Origin: JAJDFU01 sp964641965
Lineage (GTDB): Bacteria; Bacteroidota; Bacteroidia; Chitinophagales; Saprospiraceae
Assembly (NCBI GenBank): GCA_964641965.1
Contig: CAZXLD010000034.1
Location: forward strand, 1-52,186
Direction of reading: 5' to 3'
DNA length: 52,186 nt
Below the pieces are notes generated by a model. It searched no databases and was not told the origin of the DNA. It saw only the letters and a program-made list of their open reading frames with translations. Below are positions 35,814 through 44,681 of the stretch, in pieces; position 1 is the stretch's first letter; each line of letters begins with the position of its first letter. The position numbers and the translations under genes were made by a program.

Positions 35814-38800
35814 ATGCGAGTTTTTGTTTTATTCTTTTGGCTTTTGATCAGTTGGGAAAGTTTGTCCTCTCAAACGGTTGCCTCGACCTGGCGAGCCAAA
35901 ATTCCATCTGCAGATCGGCTTATCCAAGAGGAAAAGTTTGAACCGGCACAGCGGTTGCTGGAAGAGATCTATCCGCAAGCCCAGGCAGAAAAAGACTGTT
36001 ATTGGGAAGGATGGTCTGCTTTGTGGCTCGGTGAAGCTTATTATCAATTGGGCAAAAAGGAAGAAGCAATACAGATAAGTCTGTCCGGAAAGGACCGGGT
36101 GGATGCTTGTCTGCATCCAGATACGGTGGGGTATTATTCACAATTACTCCAGAACCTAGGTGTGTTTTACTCCTCGATTGGCGACTATGAAAAGCAAAAC
36201 GCATTTTATGAACTTTCCTTTGAACAGGCTCTGAAAACTCATGGTTCCCGGAGTCCCCAAGCGGCAGATGCCTATTTCAGTTTAGGAGCAGCCTACGGTC
36301 GAAGAGGGTATTGGGACAAGTGTGTAGCTTTTACCGATACCTCCCTTCAAATCTCAAGAGCCATTCAATATACGGGAGGTATTGCCAGTGCTTTGCACAA
36401 TTTGGCTTTTGTATATGCGCTCAAGCGGGATTACCAAAGTGCCATCAATCACCAGGAAGAGGCCCTGCGCCTTACCACCTTGAACGAAGAGCTAATAAAG
36501 GGCTACAAAAACCTGGGGTTTTGGCATTTCTCCATGGGGGATACAGCTAAGGCATTTAAGAATTACGAACGTTCCCTGGATCTTTGTTATGAATATTATC
36601 CGCTTGCATCAGACAATACCATTTCCATCCTGTTGGATATGGCCAATTCTCATTTTGTGATCGGAAATTTGGAACGAGCGGAAGCCTTGGTACTTGAGGC
36701 AATAGGCTATTTGAGAAGGGGAGGGCGGAAAGATCTTTTTTTAAAACAAGCCCTGACCTACCAGGCTTGTATTCTTTATCAAACCCACCAGCCGGAACAG
36801 GCCTTGGAAGTAATTGAAGAGGCTATGTCGTTTCAAACGCTAGACCTGACCCATGAATCCGCAACTTACCTTACCCGAGGCAATATCTATCGCGAAATGG
36901 GTAAAATCGATCAGGGCATAGCGGATGTCCATGATGCATTGCGTATTGTTACGCCCGGATTTGAGGGGAAAAATCCTTTTCAGGACAACCCATCCATTGC
37001 TCAGATTCAAAACTATTCCGAGACACTAGAGATCCTCAAAGCCAAAGGGGAGCTGATCTACGAAAAAGGAGTGAATCAGTTAGGGACCGATCAATACCTG
37101 AAGGACGCTTTGCAAGTCTATTGCCTGGCAGATTCGCTGGCTTCTCGAATGCGGTTGCTTTTCCAGGATACGCGTTCCAAAGAAAGCCTCTTGGCCGGTA
37201 CGCTTTTGTTGTACAATGGGGCCATAAAAACCTGCGAAAAACTGTACCAGCGGACCCACGATCCAAGATATCTGGACCTGGCGTTTCAGTTTTCCGAAAA
37301 AAATAAGTCCCAGCTGGTAGCCGAAAGCCTTAATGATTTGTATGCCAGGTATTTTACCGGGGTTCCTACTGAATTGATTCAACAGGAGCGGGTATTGTTA
37401 AGCGATATAGAATTCTATACCAATGTAGTACAATATGGGGAGGCTCCGGACGGGCAAGAAGATGCAATACGAAATACCTTAAAAACCAAAAAGGAAGAAT
37501 TGGCATCGATATGGAGTCAATTAGCGCAGCATTACCCGCAGTACTACAAGATGAGGCAGTCTTTGGATATTGGCAATCTGGATACCGTTCGCCAGGTCGT
37601 CATAGGGGAGAAAGAGGTTGGCATTGAGTACTTTTTGGGAGAAGAATATATCTATGCCTTTTTGATTGGTAAAGAGGTGCTGGATCTGGTGAGTTGGCCG
37701 CGCCCGCCCCAATTAAATGAAAAGGTTGCCCGTTTTCGGAAAGCTATTCTGCGTCAGGAAGACCAATATTGGCGACTGGGTCATGAATTATACAACAGCC
37801 TGCTACAGCCAATTGAGGATCAAATAGCGGGTAAGGACCTTTGCATTATCACTGATGGGGTTCTCGGGTTTTTACCTTTTGAGACCTTGCTATCCGAACC
37901 AGTCACCCTTCCCCTCCAAAATATTCGGAGCCAACCCTTTTTAATTCGGGATCATGATGTTCGGTATTTGTTATCCGGACAGGTGGGCTTATTATCTGAA
38001 TTGAAAGGGAAGGACGGTATAGCTTCCCCGGAGATCCTTGCAATGGCACCTGATTTCCAGAATCCATCCCGATCAAATTTTTCGGAACGGGAAGGCAGCG
38101 TATTACCTCCATTGGAGGGGGCTCTCACCGAGGTTCGGCAGTTGAGAAAGCGTTTTAAAGGGCGCTTCTTTACCGGAGCTGAAGCGACCAAACTTGCATT
38201 TTTGGAACACGCTCCTCAATATTCAGTCTTACACATCGCTACCCACACCTTAATCGATGATGAATTACCAGCTTTTTCCCGACTCATTTTCAATGATCAG
38301 GAATCACAGGAGGATGGGCAGTTGAAAGTGCACGAGATTTATGGGCTTACGCTCAATGCAGAGTTAGTTATTCTCAGTGCCTGTAATACGGGAATTGGCG
38401 TATTCCAAAAAGGAGAGGGCATTTACAGTTTGGGAAGAGCCTTCGCATTTGCCGGTTCGCCCAACCTGGTTATGACCTTATGGCCGGTTAAAGACAAAAC
38501 TACGGCCGCCATCATGGATTTATTTTACAAAAACCTGGAAGATGGGGTAGATAAGTCCGCTGCCATGAACGAAGCCAAAAGGACCTACATCGCTAATTAC
38601 TCCAGTAGTTTATTGGTACACCCTTACTACTGGGGCGGATTACTTTATTCCGGAAATGACGAGATCGTACATTTGGAGACCCGGCTTCGGTGGTGGCCCT
38701 TATTGGGTAAAGGACTGCTTATCTTGCTTGGGGTGTCGGCTTTCCTTTTCCTTATTTTTCGGATCCGATCTTCTCAAGCAATTCTGACGCATCCTTCTGG

Positions 38801-38822
38801 AAGTCCCCGTTCTCTTTCTTAA
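35814..38822 (+). CDS. Secreted TPR-CHAT protease-like protein with C-terminal membrane anchor
   Basis: ATG 35814 gives a 1002-residue protein with a signal peptide (MRVFVLFFWLLISWESLSSQ); the frame continues upstream but without this signal. Residues about 30-420 are tetratricopeptide repeats (LHNLAFVYALKRDYQSAINH-like units), 430-640 helical, and about 690-960 a CHAT (caspase-like) domain. The catalytic His811 in HIATH and Cys857 in LSACNTG are both present. A C-terminal span (about 965-987, GKGLLILLGVSAFLFLIF) and short basic tail follow. CHAT proteins include separase-like and gasdermin-cleaving proteases. Its last 71 bases overlap the convergent TPR gene of the sigma-factor operon, which hints at shared control. 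Confidence 0.9.
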   Translation: MRVFVLFFWLLISWESLSSQTVASTWRAKIPSADRLIQEEKFEPAQRLLEEIYPQAQAEKDCYWEGWSALWLGEAYYQLGKKEEAIQISLSGKDRVDACLHPDTVGYYSQLLQNLGVFYSSIGDYEKQNAFYELSFEQALKTHGSRSPQAADAYFSLGAAYGRRGYWDKCVAFTDTSLQISRAIQYTGGIASALHNLAFVYALKRDYQSAINHQEEALRLTTLNEELIKGYKNLGFWHFSMGDTAKAFKNYERSLDLCYEYYPLASDNTISILLDMANSHFVIGNLERAEALVLEAIGYLRRGGRKDLFLKQALTYQACILYQTHQPEQALEVIEEAMSFQTLDLTHESATYLTRGNIYREMGKIDQGIADVHDALRIVTPGFEGKNPFQDNPSIAQIQNYSETLEILKAKGELIYEKGVNQLGTDQYLKDALQVYCLADSLASRMRLLFQDTRSKESLLAGTLLLYNGAIKTCEKLYQRTHDPRYLDLAFQFSEKNKSQLVAESLNDLYARYFTGVPTELIQQERVLLSDIEFYTNVVQYGEAPDGQEDAIRNTLKTKKEELASIWSQLAQHYPQYYKMRQSLDIGNLDTVRQVVIGEKEVGIEYFLGEEYIYAFLIGKEVLDLVSWPRPPQLNEKVARFRKAILRQEDQYWRLGHELYNSLLQPIEDQIAGKDLCIITDGVLGFLPFETLLSEPVTLPLQNIRSQPFLIRDHDVRYLLSGQVGLLSELKGKDGIASPEILAMAPDFQNPSRSNFSEREGSVLPPLEGALTEVRQLRKRFKGRFFTGAEATKLAFLEHAPQYSVLHIATHTLIDDELPAFSRLIFNDQESQEDGQLKVHEIYGLTLNAELVILSACNTGIGVFQKGEGIYSLGRAFAFAGSPNLVMTLWPVKDKTTAAIMDLFYKNLEDGVDKSAAMNEAKRTYIANYSSSLLVHPYYWGGLLYSGNDEIVHLETRLRWWPLLGKGLLILLGVSAFLFLIFRIRSSQAILTHPSGSPRSLS

Positions 38823-39489
38823 GTGTTTTTAAAATATTCAAGGATTCTTCATTGTTCCCATTGGCTAAATAGGCCAAGGCCAGGTACCAGGAGCTGGCCC
38901 GTTGTAGGGGAACGTTCTTTTCCTTGTTTGCACCTGCGCGTTGAAGGGGTTCTATGGCCTCGCCTGCATTCCCATTTCCGAGTAGGGAAATCCCATAGTA
39001 CAAGTTCAAAATGGAGGAGTCACGGTTGTTGGACTGAAGGGCATGCTCGAACAACGGAATAGCATTTTCAAAATCTCCTTGTTCATACAGTAACAAAGCC
39101 TCTTGGATCTCATCCAGGCTATTTAAACCAGATCGTTGAATATCGGTTTTGGCAATGGCGGTGGGGAGGGGTTCGAAGGCAGATATTGCCATCCGGTGAT
39201 CTTTTTTCAGCCACCAATTTCCAGCCAATGCAATCAAGCAAATAGTAGCTGCAATCCCGATCCACTGTGGAAGTTTTCGTAGGCGTCGGTTTTGGGAGCC
39301 AGTCCGCTTTTCCACTTGGGTATCCAATCGATTGAGGATTCCCTCAAATCGTTTCGGATTTCCAAATTGCCGGGCCCCTTCGAGCGCCTTTTTTGTAAAC
39401 TCATCCTGATCGCTGATCGGTTTTTGGTTGGGTATCAGCTCAAGAAATGCTTTTCGATTGATGGATCTGCTTTGAGATCGTTTTTCCAT
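38752..39489 (-). CDS. Single-span TPR protein downstream of an ECF sigma factor (possible anti-sigma partner)
   Basis: The ATG at 39489 lies 7 bases after the sigma-factor stop and gives 245 residues; the upstream non-ATG extension overlaps the sigma gene. Residues 1-74 are basic and cytosolic, 75-93 form one membrane span (WIGIAATICLIALAGNWWL), and residues about 110-240 are TPR-like helices outside (EALLLYEQGDFENAIPLFEHAL, SWYLALAYLANGNNEESLNIL, in parts). Topology and position fit an anti-sigma factor, but no zinc anti-sigma motif is visible, so the role is inferred. The 3' end overlaps the CHAT gene by 71 bases. Confidence 0.75.
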   Translation of the reverse strand: MEKRSQSRSINRKAFLELIPNQKPISDQDEFTKKALEGARQFGNPKRFEGILNRLDTQVEKRTGSQNRRLRKLPQWIGIAATICLIALAGNWWLKKDHRMAISAFEPLPTAIAKTDIQRSGLNSLDEIQEALLLYEQGDFENAIPLFEHALQSNNRDSSILNLYYGISLLGNGNAGEAIEPLQRAGANKEKNVPLQRASSWYLALAYLANGNNEESLNILKTLKKENGDFQKDASELLEKIGSEK

Positions 39490-39496
39490 GGTTTTT

Positions 39497-40078
39497 TTAT
39501 TGATCGGAGCGCATTTGTTCCGCCAGAACATTTTTCAAGTTGCGCTTTCCATTTTGAATATGACTTTTAATCTCTTTCAATTGATAAGAGGTTGCCACTT
39601 CAATTTCCTTGTAGGAAAGTCCCTTGATGTAGAACAGCACAATGCATTCTCGCTGGGGTCCTTTCAGTCCTTGTAACGCTTCACTGAGCGCTTCCAGGTT
39701 TTCTTCTCTGACTATAGGATCTGAATCGGGCTCAGATTCCACAAAAATTTCTTCGTTAATTTCAGCAACTGTTGCCTTAGGTTCAAAAAACCTGGTTTTG
39801 ATCAGTTTTAGACAATGGTTTCGGGTAACCTGATATAGCCAGGATTCAAAATGCTGAATATCGTATTGGTGAACCTTGACAACTAATTGCTCAAAAATGT
39901 CCATCGCGGCATCCTCACTTACTGTTTCATCTTTCAAATAATAAAGGCATAGACCCAGGACCTTGTGCAAATGTTTTTGGAAAAGAGAACCTAAAAGAGC
40001 GTTGTTTCCTGTTTTTTTGTACAAGATGAGGATTTCATTATCTGACTTTGGAATGCTGTTTTCTTTTCTTAGCGCCAC
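39497..40078 (-). CDS. ECF-type RNA polymerase sigma factor
   Basis: A 193-residue sigma-70 family protein. Region 2 (about residues 20-90, HKVLGLCLYYLKDE, AAMDIFEQLVVK, FESWLYQVTRNHCLKLIK) and region 4 (about 125-180, LKGPQRECIVLFYIKGLSYKEI, with the helix-turn-helix GLSYKEIEVATSY) are present; the acidic linker between them is long. The start is GTG 40078 because a stop lies five codons upstream and no ATG fits. It is followed after 7 bases by the TPR protein gene. Targets cannot be read here, but the convergent CHAT gene is an obvious candidate. Confidence 0.93.
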   Translation of the reverse strand: MALRKENSIPKSDNEILILYKKTGNNALLGSLFQKHLHKVLGLCLYYLKDETVSEDAAMDIFEQLVVKVHQYDIQHFESWLYQVTRNHCLKLIKTRFFEPKATVAEINEEIFVESEPDSDPIVREENLEALSEALQGLKGPQRECIVLFYIKGLSYKEIEVATSYQLKEIKSHIQNGKRNLKNVLAEQMRSDQ

Positions 40079-40218
40079 AATATCAATTAGTTATAAAGGT
40101 ATCTGCTGCTTTTGTTCCTTTCTGTATCTTAAGATTAGAATTCAAAACAGCTGTTGTTTTTTCCGTTTCGGAATCGAAGAAGAAAATATAAGAAAAACAA
40201 TGGCCAAATTCAGTTCTT

Positions 40219-41901
40219 CTATTCCTTTTCAACGGGGATCCGACGATAGAATACAAATCCGTTTTTCTCCCCGATCTTCTCCAATCCTTCAATCGAATTT
40301 AGAGGTTCCGCCTTATGTATTTTGGTAATGATAAAAGCGGGTTGTTGGAGCGATCCGTACAGAAGCTGATCCTGGCAATCTTTGTTTTGAAAGCAATATT
40401 GACCTTTGCTTTGCGGACGCCCGTAAAATAAAGGCACATAGGATTTATAGCCATAGGTGTCGGCAGAAACAGCCTTTCCCTGGAGTCCCTCAAAAAATTC
40501 GACCGCAGCCCGTTGGGAATACCCTTCAATGCGACCGATAAAGAAATAGAGGGTAAGCATTAAGAAAAAGGGCATGCCTCCCAAAAGCACCCACAATCCA
40601 TTTTGGAATTGGCTTTTTCGACGCAGCCACTCGTATGCAATCAGCAACCCTAGCAAAAGAATAGCTGGAATTACTTCTAGCCCGGTCCAGCGCACTTCAG
40701 CTTCCAAGTTACCCTTGGCAAAGGGATCGTCAAATAATGGGGTCAACTGCTCCGGGTTCTGACCCAATATGGGAAGGGTTACAATAGCAACCAGGTAAAG
40801 CGCTCCGATACCAAACAAGCCTCCTGTAATCGCATTGGAATAGTTAATCTGTCTATTCAGGATCTTATCAATTACCGATGCAGCGAGGAAGGTCAGTGGG
40901 AAATAACAAAGGGAAGAATAATGGACGATCTTGGATTGGACGATGCTGAACAAGACCAAAACCACCCAAAAGAGGATCTTCATCCAGAGCCGAAAGTCCT
41001 GCTGAAAGGCATGCTCTTCTTTAGGCTGCTTGAAAAATGCCCGAATCAGAAAAATGGAGGCCGGGAAACAACCCACCAGCAATACCACGAAATGATACCC
41101 GGGAAAACCTTTATGCCCCGCATCAGGGGTACTGAACAGTTTGTATTGGTATTTTAGAAATTCTACAATGAAGTCCGGTCCGTTGACCAAAGTCTCCCAT
41201 CCAAACCAACTTAACATGATGACACAGGCAGCTGCGCTAAAAATCAAGAATCCGCCTACGGAAATGTACATACGGAATCGCCTGAAAAGCCAGTAGACTC
41301 CCATCGTAAGTACCACAACGAGGTAGGCAACGTGTCCTTTGGTCAAGATGCCCATTCCAACAAAGAATCCCCCAAGCAACAGATAGCCAAGCGTGTTATA
41401 CCGCAAGGAAATAGCTGTAATCTGATCCTTTTTCCAAGCGGCAAGGATCACGAAAAGCAGGCCCAGAAAGATGAATAAATTGAACCAGGGGTCAATAATT
41501 CCGGATTTGAAATAAAGAAAGGGTAACACGGATGTGCCAAACAACCCTGCCCATAGCAATCCCAATTGATGGCTGAACAACCTCCTGCCCACCAGGTACA
41601 GCAAGGGCAGGGTCAGTAGGCCGCAACATGCATTGGGAAACCGAGCTGCAAATTCTCCTACTCCGAACAAATGCATCGAAAGGGCCTGGAGCCAGAAGTA
41701 CAAGGGGGGCTTTTGGTAAAACGGCTCAAAGTTGACATAAACCCGGCTGTATTCCCCCAACAGAATCATCTCCCGACTGATCTCTGCAAAATTGACCTCA
41801 TCCCAGTCAAACAAATGTACCCCTCCGTTGAATGGGATGTAAAACAGAGCAGCTCCAAGGAGAAGGTACAAGGAATATCGAATGGTCTCGTTTTGCAACA
41901 T
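40219..41901 (-). CDS. ArnT/GT39-like membrane glycosyltransferase
   Basis: A 560-residue GT-C enzyme from ATG 41901 (MLQNETIRYSLYLLLG); a TTG at 41985 would add 28 residues and overlap the upstream gene. The first periplasmic loop carries FDWDEVNFAEISREM, the Asp/Glu motif of ArnT and related enzymes, then YQKPPLYFWLQAL (ArnT has the same KPPL..W segment) and EFAARFPNA. About 11-12 spans, then a soluble C-terminal domain. ArnT transfers L-Ara4N to lipid A; other members transfer hexoses, and the substrate is unknown. It is last in the ribF-GT2-rluA-2OG operon. Confidence 0.88.
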   Translation of the reverse strand: MLQNETIRYSLYLLLGAALFYIPFNGGVHLFDWDEVNFAEISREMILLGEYSRVYVNFEPFYQKPPLYFWLQALSMHLFGVGEFAARFPNACCGLLTLPLLYLVGRRLFSHQLGLLWAGLFGTSVLPFLYFKSGIIDPWFNLFIFLGLLFVILAAWKKDQITAISLRYNTLGYLLLGGFFVGMGILTKGHVAYLVVVLTMGVYWLFRRFRMYISVGGFLIFSAAACVIMLSWFGWETLVNGPDFIVEFLKYQYKLFSTPDAGHKGFPGYHFVVLLVGCFPASIFLIRAFFKQPKEEHAFQQDFRLWMKILFWVVLVLFSIVQSKIVHYSSLCYFPLTFLAASVIDKILNRQINYSNAITGGLFGIGALYLVAIVTLPILGQNPEQLTPLFDDPFAKGNLEAEVRWTGLEVIPAILLLGLLIAYEWLRRKSQFQNGLWVLLGGMPFFLMLTLYFFIGRIEGYSQRAAVEFFEGLQGKAVSADTYGYKSYVPLFYGRPQSKGQYCFQNKDCQDQLLYGSLQQPAFIITKIHKAEPLNSIEGLEKIGEKNGFVFYRRIPVEKE

Positions 41902-41965
41902 CAAAAGGGAAGCGATTGGAGATAGATGAATAAAGAAATAGCCGTTTTCCTGATGGATTAGGGAG

Positions 41966-42820
41966 TTACTTTTTCTTACCGCCAAACCGGTTTAAGACCG
42001 AGCTGACAAAGTCGTCGTTAATACCCAAAGTCCCTTTAATTTGGTTGTAGACGCTCACAGCTTGTTTGTCTGCCCAAATGAAAAAGCTTTTAATGCCATC
42101 TCCAGGCCGAGCCCGATAATTGGTAGCTCGTTTTTTAGGTCTTTCTTTTTCCTCGGTGAAGTAGTACAGGGCAATCGATTTACGGGTCATATCCTCCGGA
42201 CATTGGATGGCCTCCGGCAAGCCGTGGAAGGAGTCGTGATCCGTATTGAAGATGACCACCCGGTTGAAAACAGGACTGATCTTTTGCGCACAGGCCTTCA
42301 TATCGCGTGTCCATAGCTCCAGATCACCTTTGTATTCCGGTTGCCAACCCTCGTTTAGATAGACGAGCAGATTAACTCTTCGCTGCCAATTGCGCTTGTG
42401 GGGATGGACCGTGAAATCGGCATGAATATTGAGGTAGCCGCCTCGCTGAGACTGGTGCAAACCGCCGCCCTCCAAGGTAGGGTCTGCTTTGAGGCCGTCT
42501 ATCCCGGTCAGATTGCTCAACAAGCCCACAAAGGCATCGCTGTTCAACTGTCGAATCACCTCCTGAATAAAGGGAGGCAGCAGGTCCATCTTGTTCAGAC
42601 CGTGTTTCTTTTCGTTGACATGGACGTAGTGGATCCAACCACTATCCTGTACTTTGGGAAAAGATTCCATGGCTCTTCGGGCAGCTGGAGGAGCAAGAAA
42701 ATCGTCAAACTGTCCAAAAGGGAACGGATGGGCGTTTTGGTACGATTTTTTTGCCTGTTCAAAACGATCGGCGATACGTTCCAGATCCAGAATCTGCAGA
42801 TTCGACACTTCGATAGCCAT
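41966..42820 (-). CDS. 2-oxoglutarate/Fe(II)-dependent oxygenase (prolyl-hydroxylase-like)
   Basis: ATG 42820 gives 284 residues; the frame extends upstream only with a TTG. The double-stranded beta-helix core has the iron ligands HAD (in LNIHADFTVHPH), the distal His in DSFHGLPE and a 2-oxoglutarate-binding Arg in MTRKSIALYYF. VNLLVYLNEGWQPEYKGDLELW is in parts typical of 2OG-FeII_Oxy_3 proteins that hydroxylate prolines or other residues. It lies between the pseudouridine synthase gene and the GT39 gene, so a role in preparing a protein for glycosylation is possible but only inferred. Confidence 0.9.
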   Translation of the reverse strand: MAIEVSNLQILDLERIADRFEQAKKSYQNAHPFPFGQFDDFLAPPAARRAMESFPKVQDSGWIHYVHVNEKKHGLNKMDLLPPFIQEVIRQLNSDAFVGLLSNLTGIDGLKADPTLEGGGLHQSQRGGYLNIHADFTVHPHKRNWQRRVNLLVYLNEGWQPEYKGDLELWTRDMKACAQKISPVFNRVVIFNTDHDSFHGLPEAIQCPEDMTRKSIALYYFTEEKERPKKRATNYRARPGDGIKSFFIWADKQAVSVYNQIKGTLGINDDFVSSVLNRFGGKKK

Positions 42821-42867
42821 GGTTGCGGTTTTTAGCTGATAAAACGCCTCAAATATATTGCTTATCT

Positions 42868-43611
42868 TCAAAGCACCTTATTCCTCGGAGGTGCCCATTT
42901 GCGAATTTGTTTAAGGGTAGCAGCCAGGTCCTTCGGGTAGGGAGCTTCCAAATGTATCGGTGCGCCAGTTTCCGGATGCTCAAAACGAATGCGAGCTGCA
43001 TGTAAGCTCAGTCGGCTAAGCAATGGTTTTTCCTCCTCAAATTTTCCGGTCCGATACCGACTTCCCTTTATGGACGAGAGATAAAAGGCCTCGCGCCTGC
43101 CATAAACTGGATCTACCCAAAGTGGATGCCCAATCGATTGCATATGGACCCGGATCTGATGCATTCGCCCAGTTTCAATCCGGACTTCCAGCAGGCTACA
43201 AGGAGCAAATGCCTCCACTAATTGGAAGTGAGTCCGGCTTTCTTTACCCTTACTTGAAACGATCATTTGGCCTGGTTTGCCTGGATGTGGACCCAATGGC
43301 TTATTAATCCAACCAGATGATGGATGCGGGCATCCATCTACCAAGGCATGGTACGTTTTTTCCACAAGTCTTCGCTCAAATTGCATGGAAAGGTGCTGAT
43401 GGGCCTTGGCATGGCGAGCGAGGATCAGGATGCCGGAGGTATCGGCATCTATTCGGTGGACAGTCCAGAGTGGTCCCAGTTTGGCTTCCAGCTGCCGCTT
43501 TATATTGGGCCGTTTTGCATTGTACCGATCCGGGATACTCAGTACCCCTGGCAGTTTATTGACCACAACCAGGTGATCGTCCTGCCAAAGAATAAGGTCG
43601 GGTTTGCTCAT
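42868..43611 (-). CDS. RluA-family pseudouridine synthase
   Basis: A 247-residue enzyme that converts a specific uridine in rRNA or tRNA to pseudouridine. HRIDADTSGILILAR holds the catalytic Asp of the RluA signature HRLDxxTSG; VVVNKLPGVLSIPD and the RMHQIRVHMQSIGHPLWVDPVYG segment complete the family pattern. There is no N-terminal S4 domain, as in RluA and TruC. The ATG overlaps the GT2 stop by 4 bases (ATGA), so it is translationally coupled to it. Confidence 0.94.
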   Translation of the reverse strand: MSKPDLILWQDDHLVVVNKLPGVLSIPDRYNAKRPNIKRQLEAKLGPLWTVHRIDADTSGILILARHAKAHQHLSMQFERRLVEKTYHALVDGCPHPSSGWINKPLGPHPGKPGQMIVSSKGKESRTHFQLVEAFAPCSLLEVRIETGRMHQIRVHMQSIGHPLWVDPVYGRREAFYLSSIKGSRYRTGKFEEEKPLLSRLSLHAARIRFEHPETGAPIHLEAPYPKDLAATLKQIRKWAPPRNKVL

Positions 43612-44681
43612 CGTGCTGTTTTATATGCAGCAAAGGTCCGTTTCCGTTGGGCGTAAAATCCCCACACAATACTTCCGCTATACCTCCCTTCAGTATTGGG
43701 TTGGGAATGCCGTACCCGCTCCACTCGAACGCTGGTTTCTTTTCGTTTTTTAATGAATCGGGGAAAGTAGTACCAAAAATTCCAGTGTGCCCGGATGATA
43801 GACCCGATATGGGCTAAGTTTCCCTTACTTAAAAAAAGAAGGGCAGCCAGCGCATCCAACAGGAATCGAGTTGGGATAAGCCAGGCCAACCGCCCGGCAG
43901 GTTCATTTTTTACCAGGGTGAACAGGCTGTTTCGAAAGTTCAGGAATGACTTCCGTGGGGTATTATAATTCAGTGTTCCTCCTCCCATGTGGTAAATAAC
44001 TGCCTCCGGCTGTGCCATTATTTTATACCCAGCTCGTTTCAACCTCCAGCAAAGGTCGATTTCTTCGAGGTGAGCAAAATAATCCTTGTCAAACCCACCG
44101 GCTTCAAAAAATAAGCGACTTCGAACACAAAACGCAGCTCCTGAAGCCCAGAAGAGCGGAGCTATATCATCATATTGTCCCTGATCTTTTTCAGTAATGT
44201 GAAAAATGCGGCCTCGGCAAAAGGGATAGCCCAGATTATCCATCCATCCGCCGGCTCCTCCTGCATATTCGAAGTATTGTTTTTGGGTATAGGCCAGAAT
44301 CTTGGGTTGGCAAACCGCAATTCCTGCATTTTCTTCCATCAATCGGATCAAGGGAGGAACCCAACCCGGAGTAACCTCAATGTCCGAATTCAGTAGGATC
44401 CAGTATTTGTAGCCGTCTAGCTGGCGGAGCGCCTGGTTGTAACCCTCGGCAAAGCCGAAGTTTTGTGGCAGTTGGACCAGCCGAATATTCGGGTAATTGT
44501 TCTGGATGAAGGAGATGGAGTCATCCGTAGAGGCGTTGTCCGCAATTATTATTTCAGCAAATGCGGGCGTGCACTCCAATAGGGTTGGGAGAAACTTTTC
44601 CAGGTAGGTTTTCCCGTTATAATTGAGAATGACTATTGCCGTAGGAGGCTGCTTGGAGTCGTTTTTTTTTTTCGGCCTGCT
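43608..44681 (-). CDS. Family 2 glycosyltransferase lacking a canonical start codon
   Basis: The open frame runs from the codon after a TAG at 44682-44684. It encodes the whole GT-A fold: first strand TAIVILNYNGKTYLEKFLPT, ADNASTDDS, LLNSDIEV (DxD-like), ASGAAFCVRS, FAHLEEIDLCWR, and a C-terminal amphipathic region. The strand-1 part lies upstream of the first TTG (44579), so a TTG start would break the fold. No ATG or GTG exists between the TAG and strand 1; only CTG, ACG, ATA and ATT codons are available. A run of 11 A (44662-44672) is shared with ribF in another frame. Either the start is non-canonical, the protein is made by slippage from ribF, or the A-run contains an assembly error. Members make O-antigen, capsule or rhamnan-type glycans. 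Confidence 0.85.
   Translation of the reverse strand, partial: SRPKKKNDSKQPPTAIVILNYNGKTYLEKFLPTLLECTPAFAEIIIADNASTDDSISFIQNNYPNIRLVQLPQNFGFAEGYNQALRQLDGYKYWILLNSDIEVTPGWVPPLIRLMEENAGIAVCQPKILAYTQKQYFEYAGGAGGWMDNLGYPFCRGRIFHITEKDQGQYDDIAPLFWASGAAFCVRSRLFFEAGGFDKDYFAHLEEIDLCWRLKRAGYKIMAQPEAVIYHMGGGTLNYNTPRKSFLNFRNSLFTLVKNEPAGRLAWLIPTRFLLDALAALLFLSKGNLAHIGSIIRAHWNFWYYFPRFIKKRKETSVRVERVRHSQPNTEGRYSGSIVWGFYAQRKRTFAAYKTAR

Noticed and set aside
35814..38822. CHAT gene as part of a type III CRISPR/Craspase or gasdermin defence system
   Set aside because: There is no Cas gene, CRISPR array or gasdermin-like gene in the window, and the protein carries a signal peptide, so it acts outside the cytosol.
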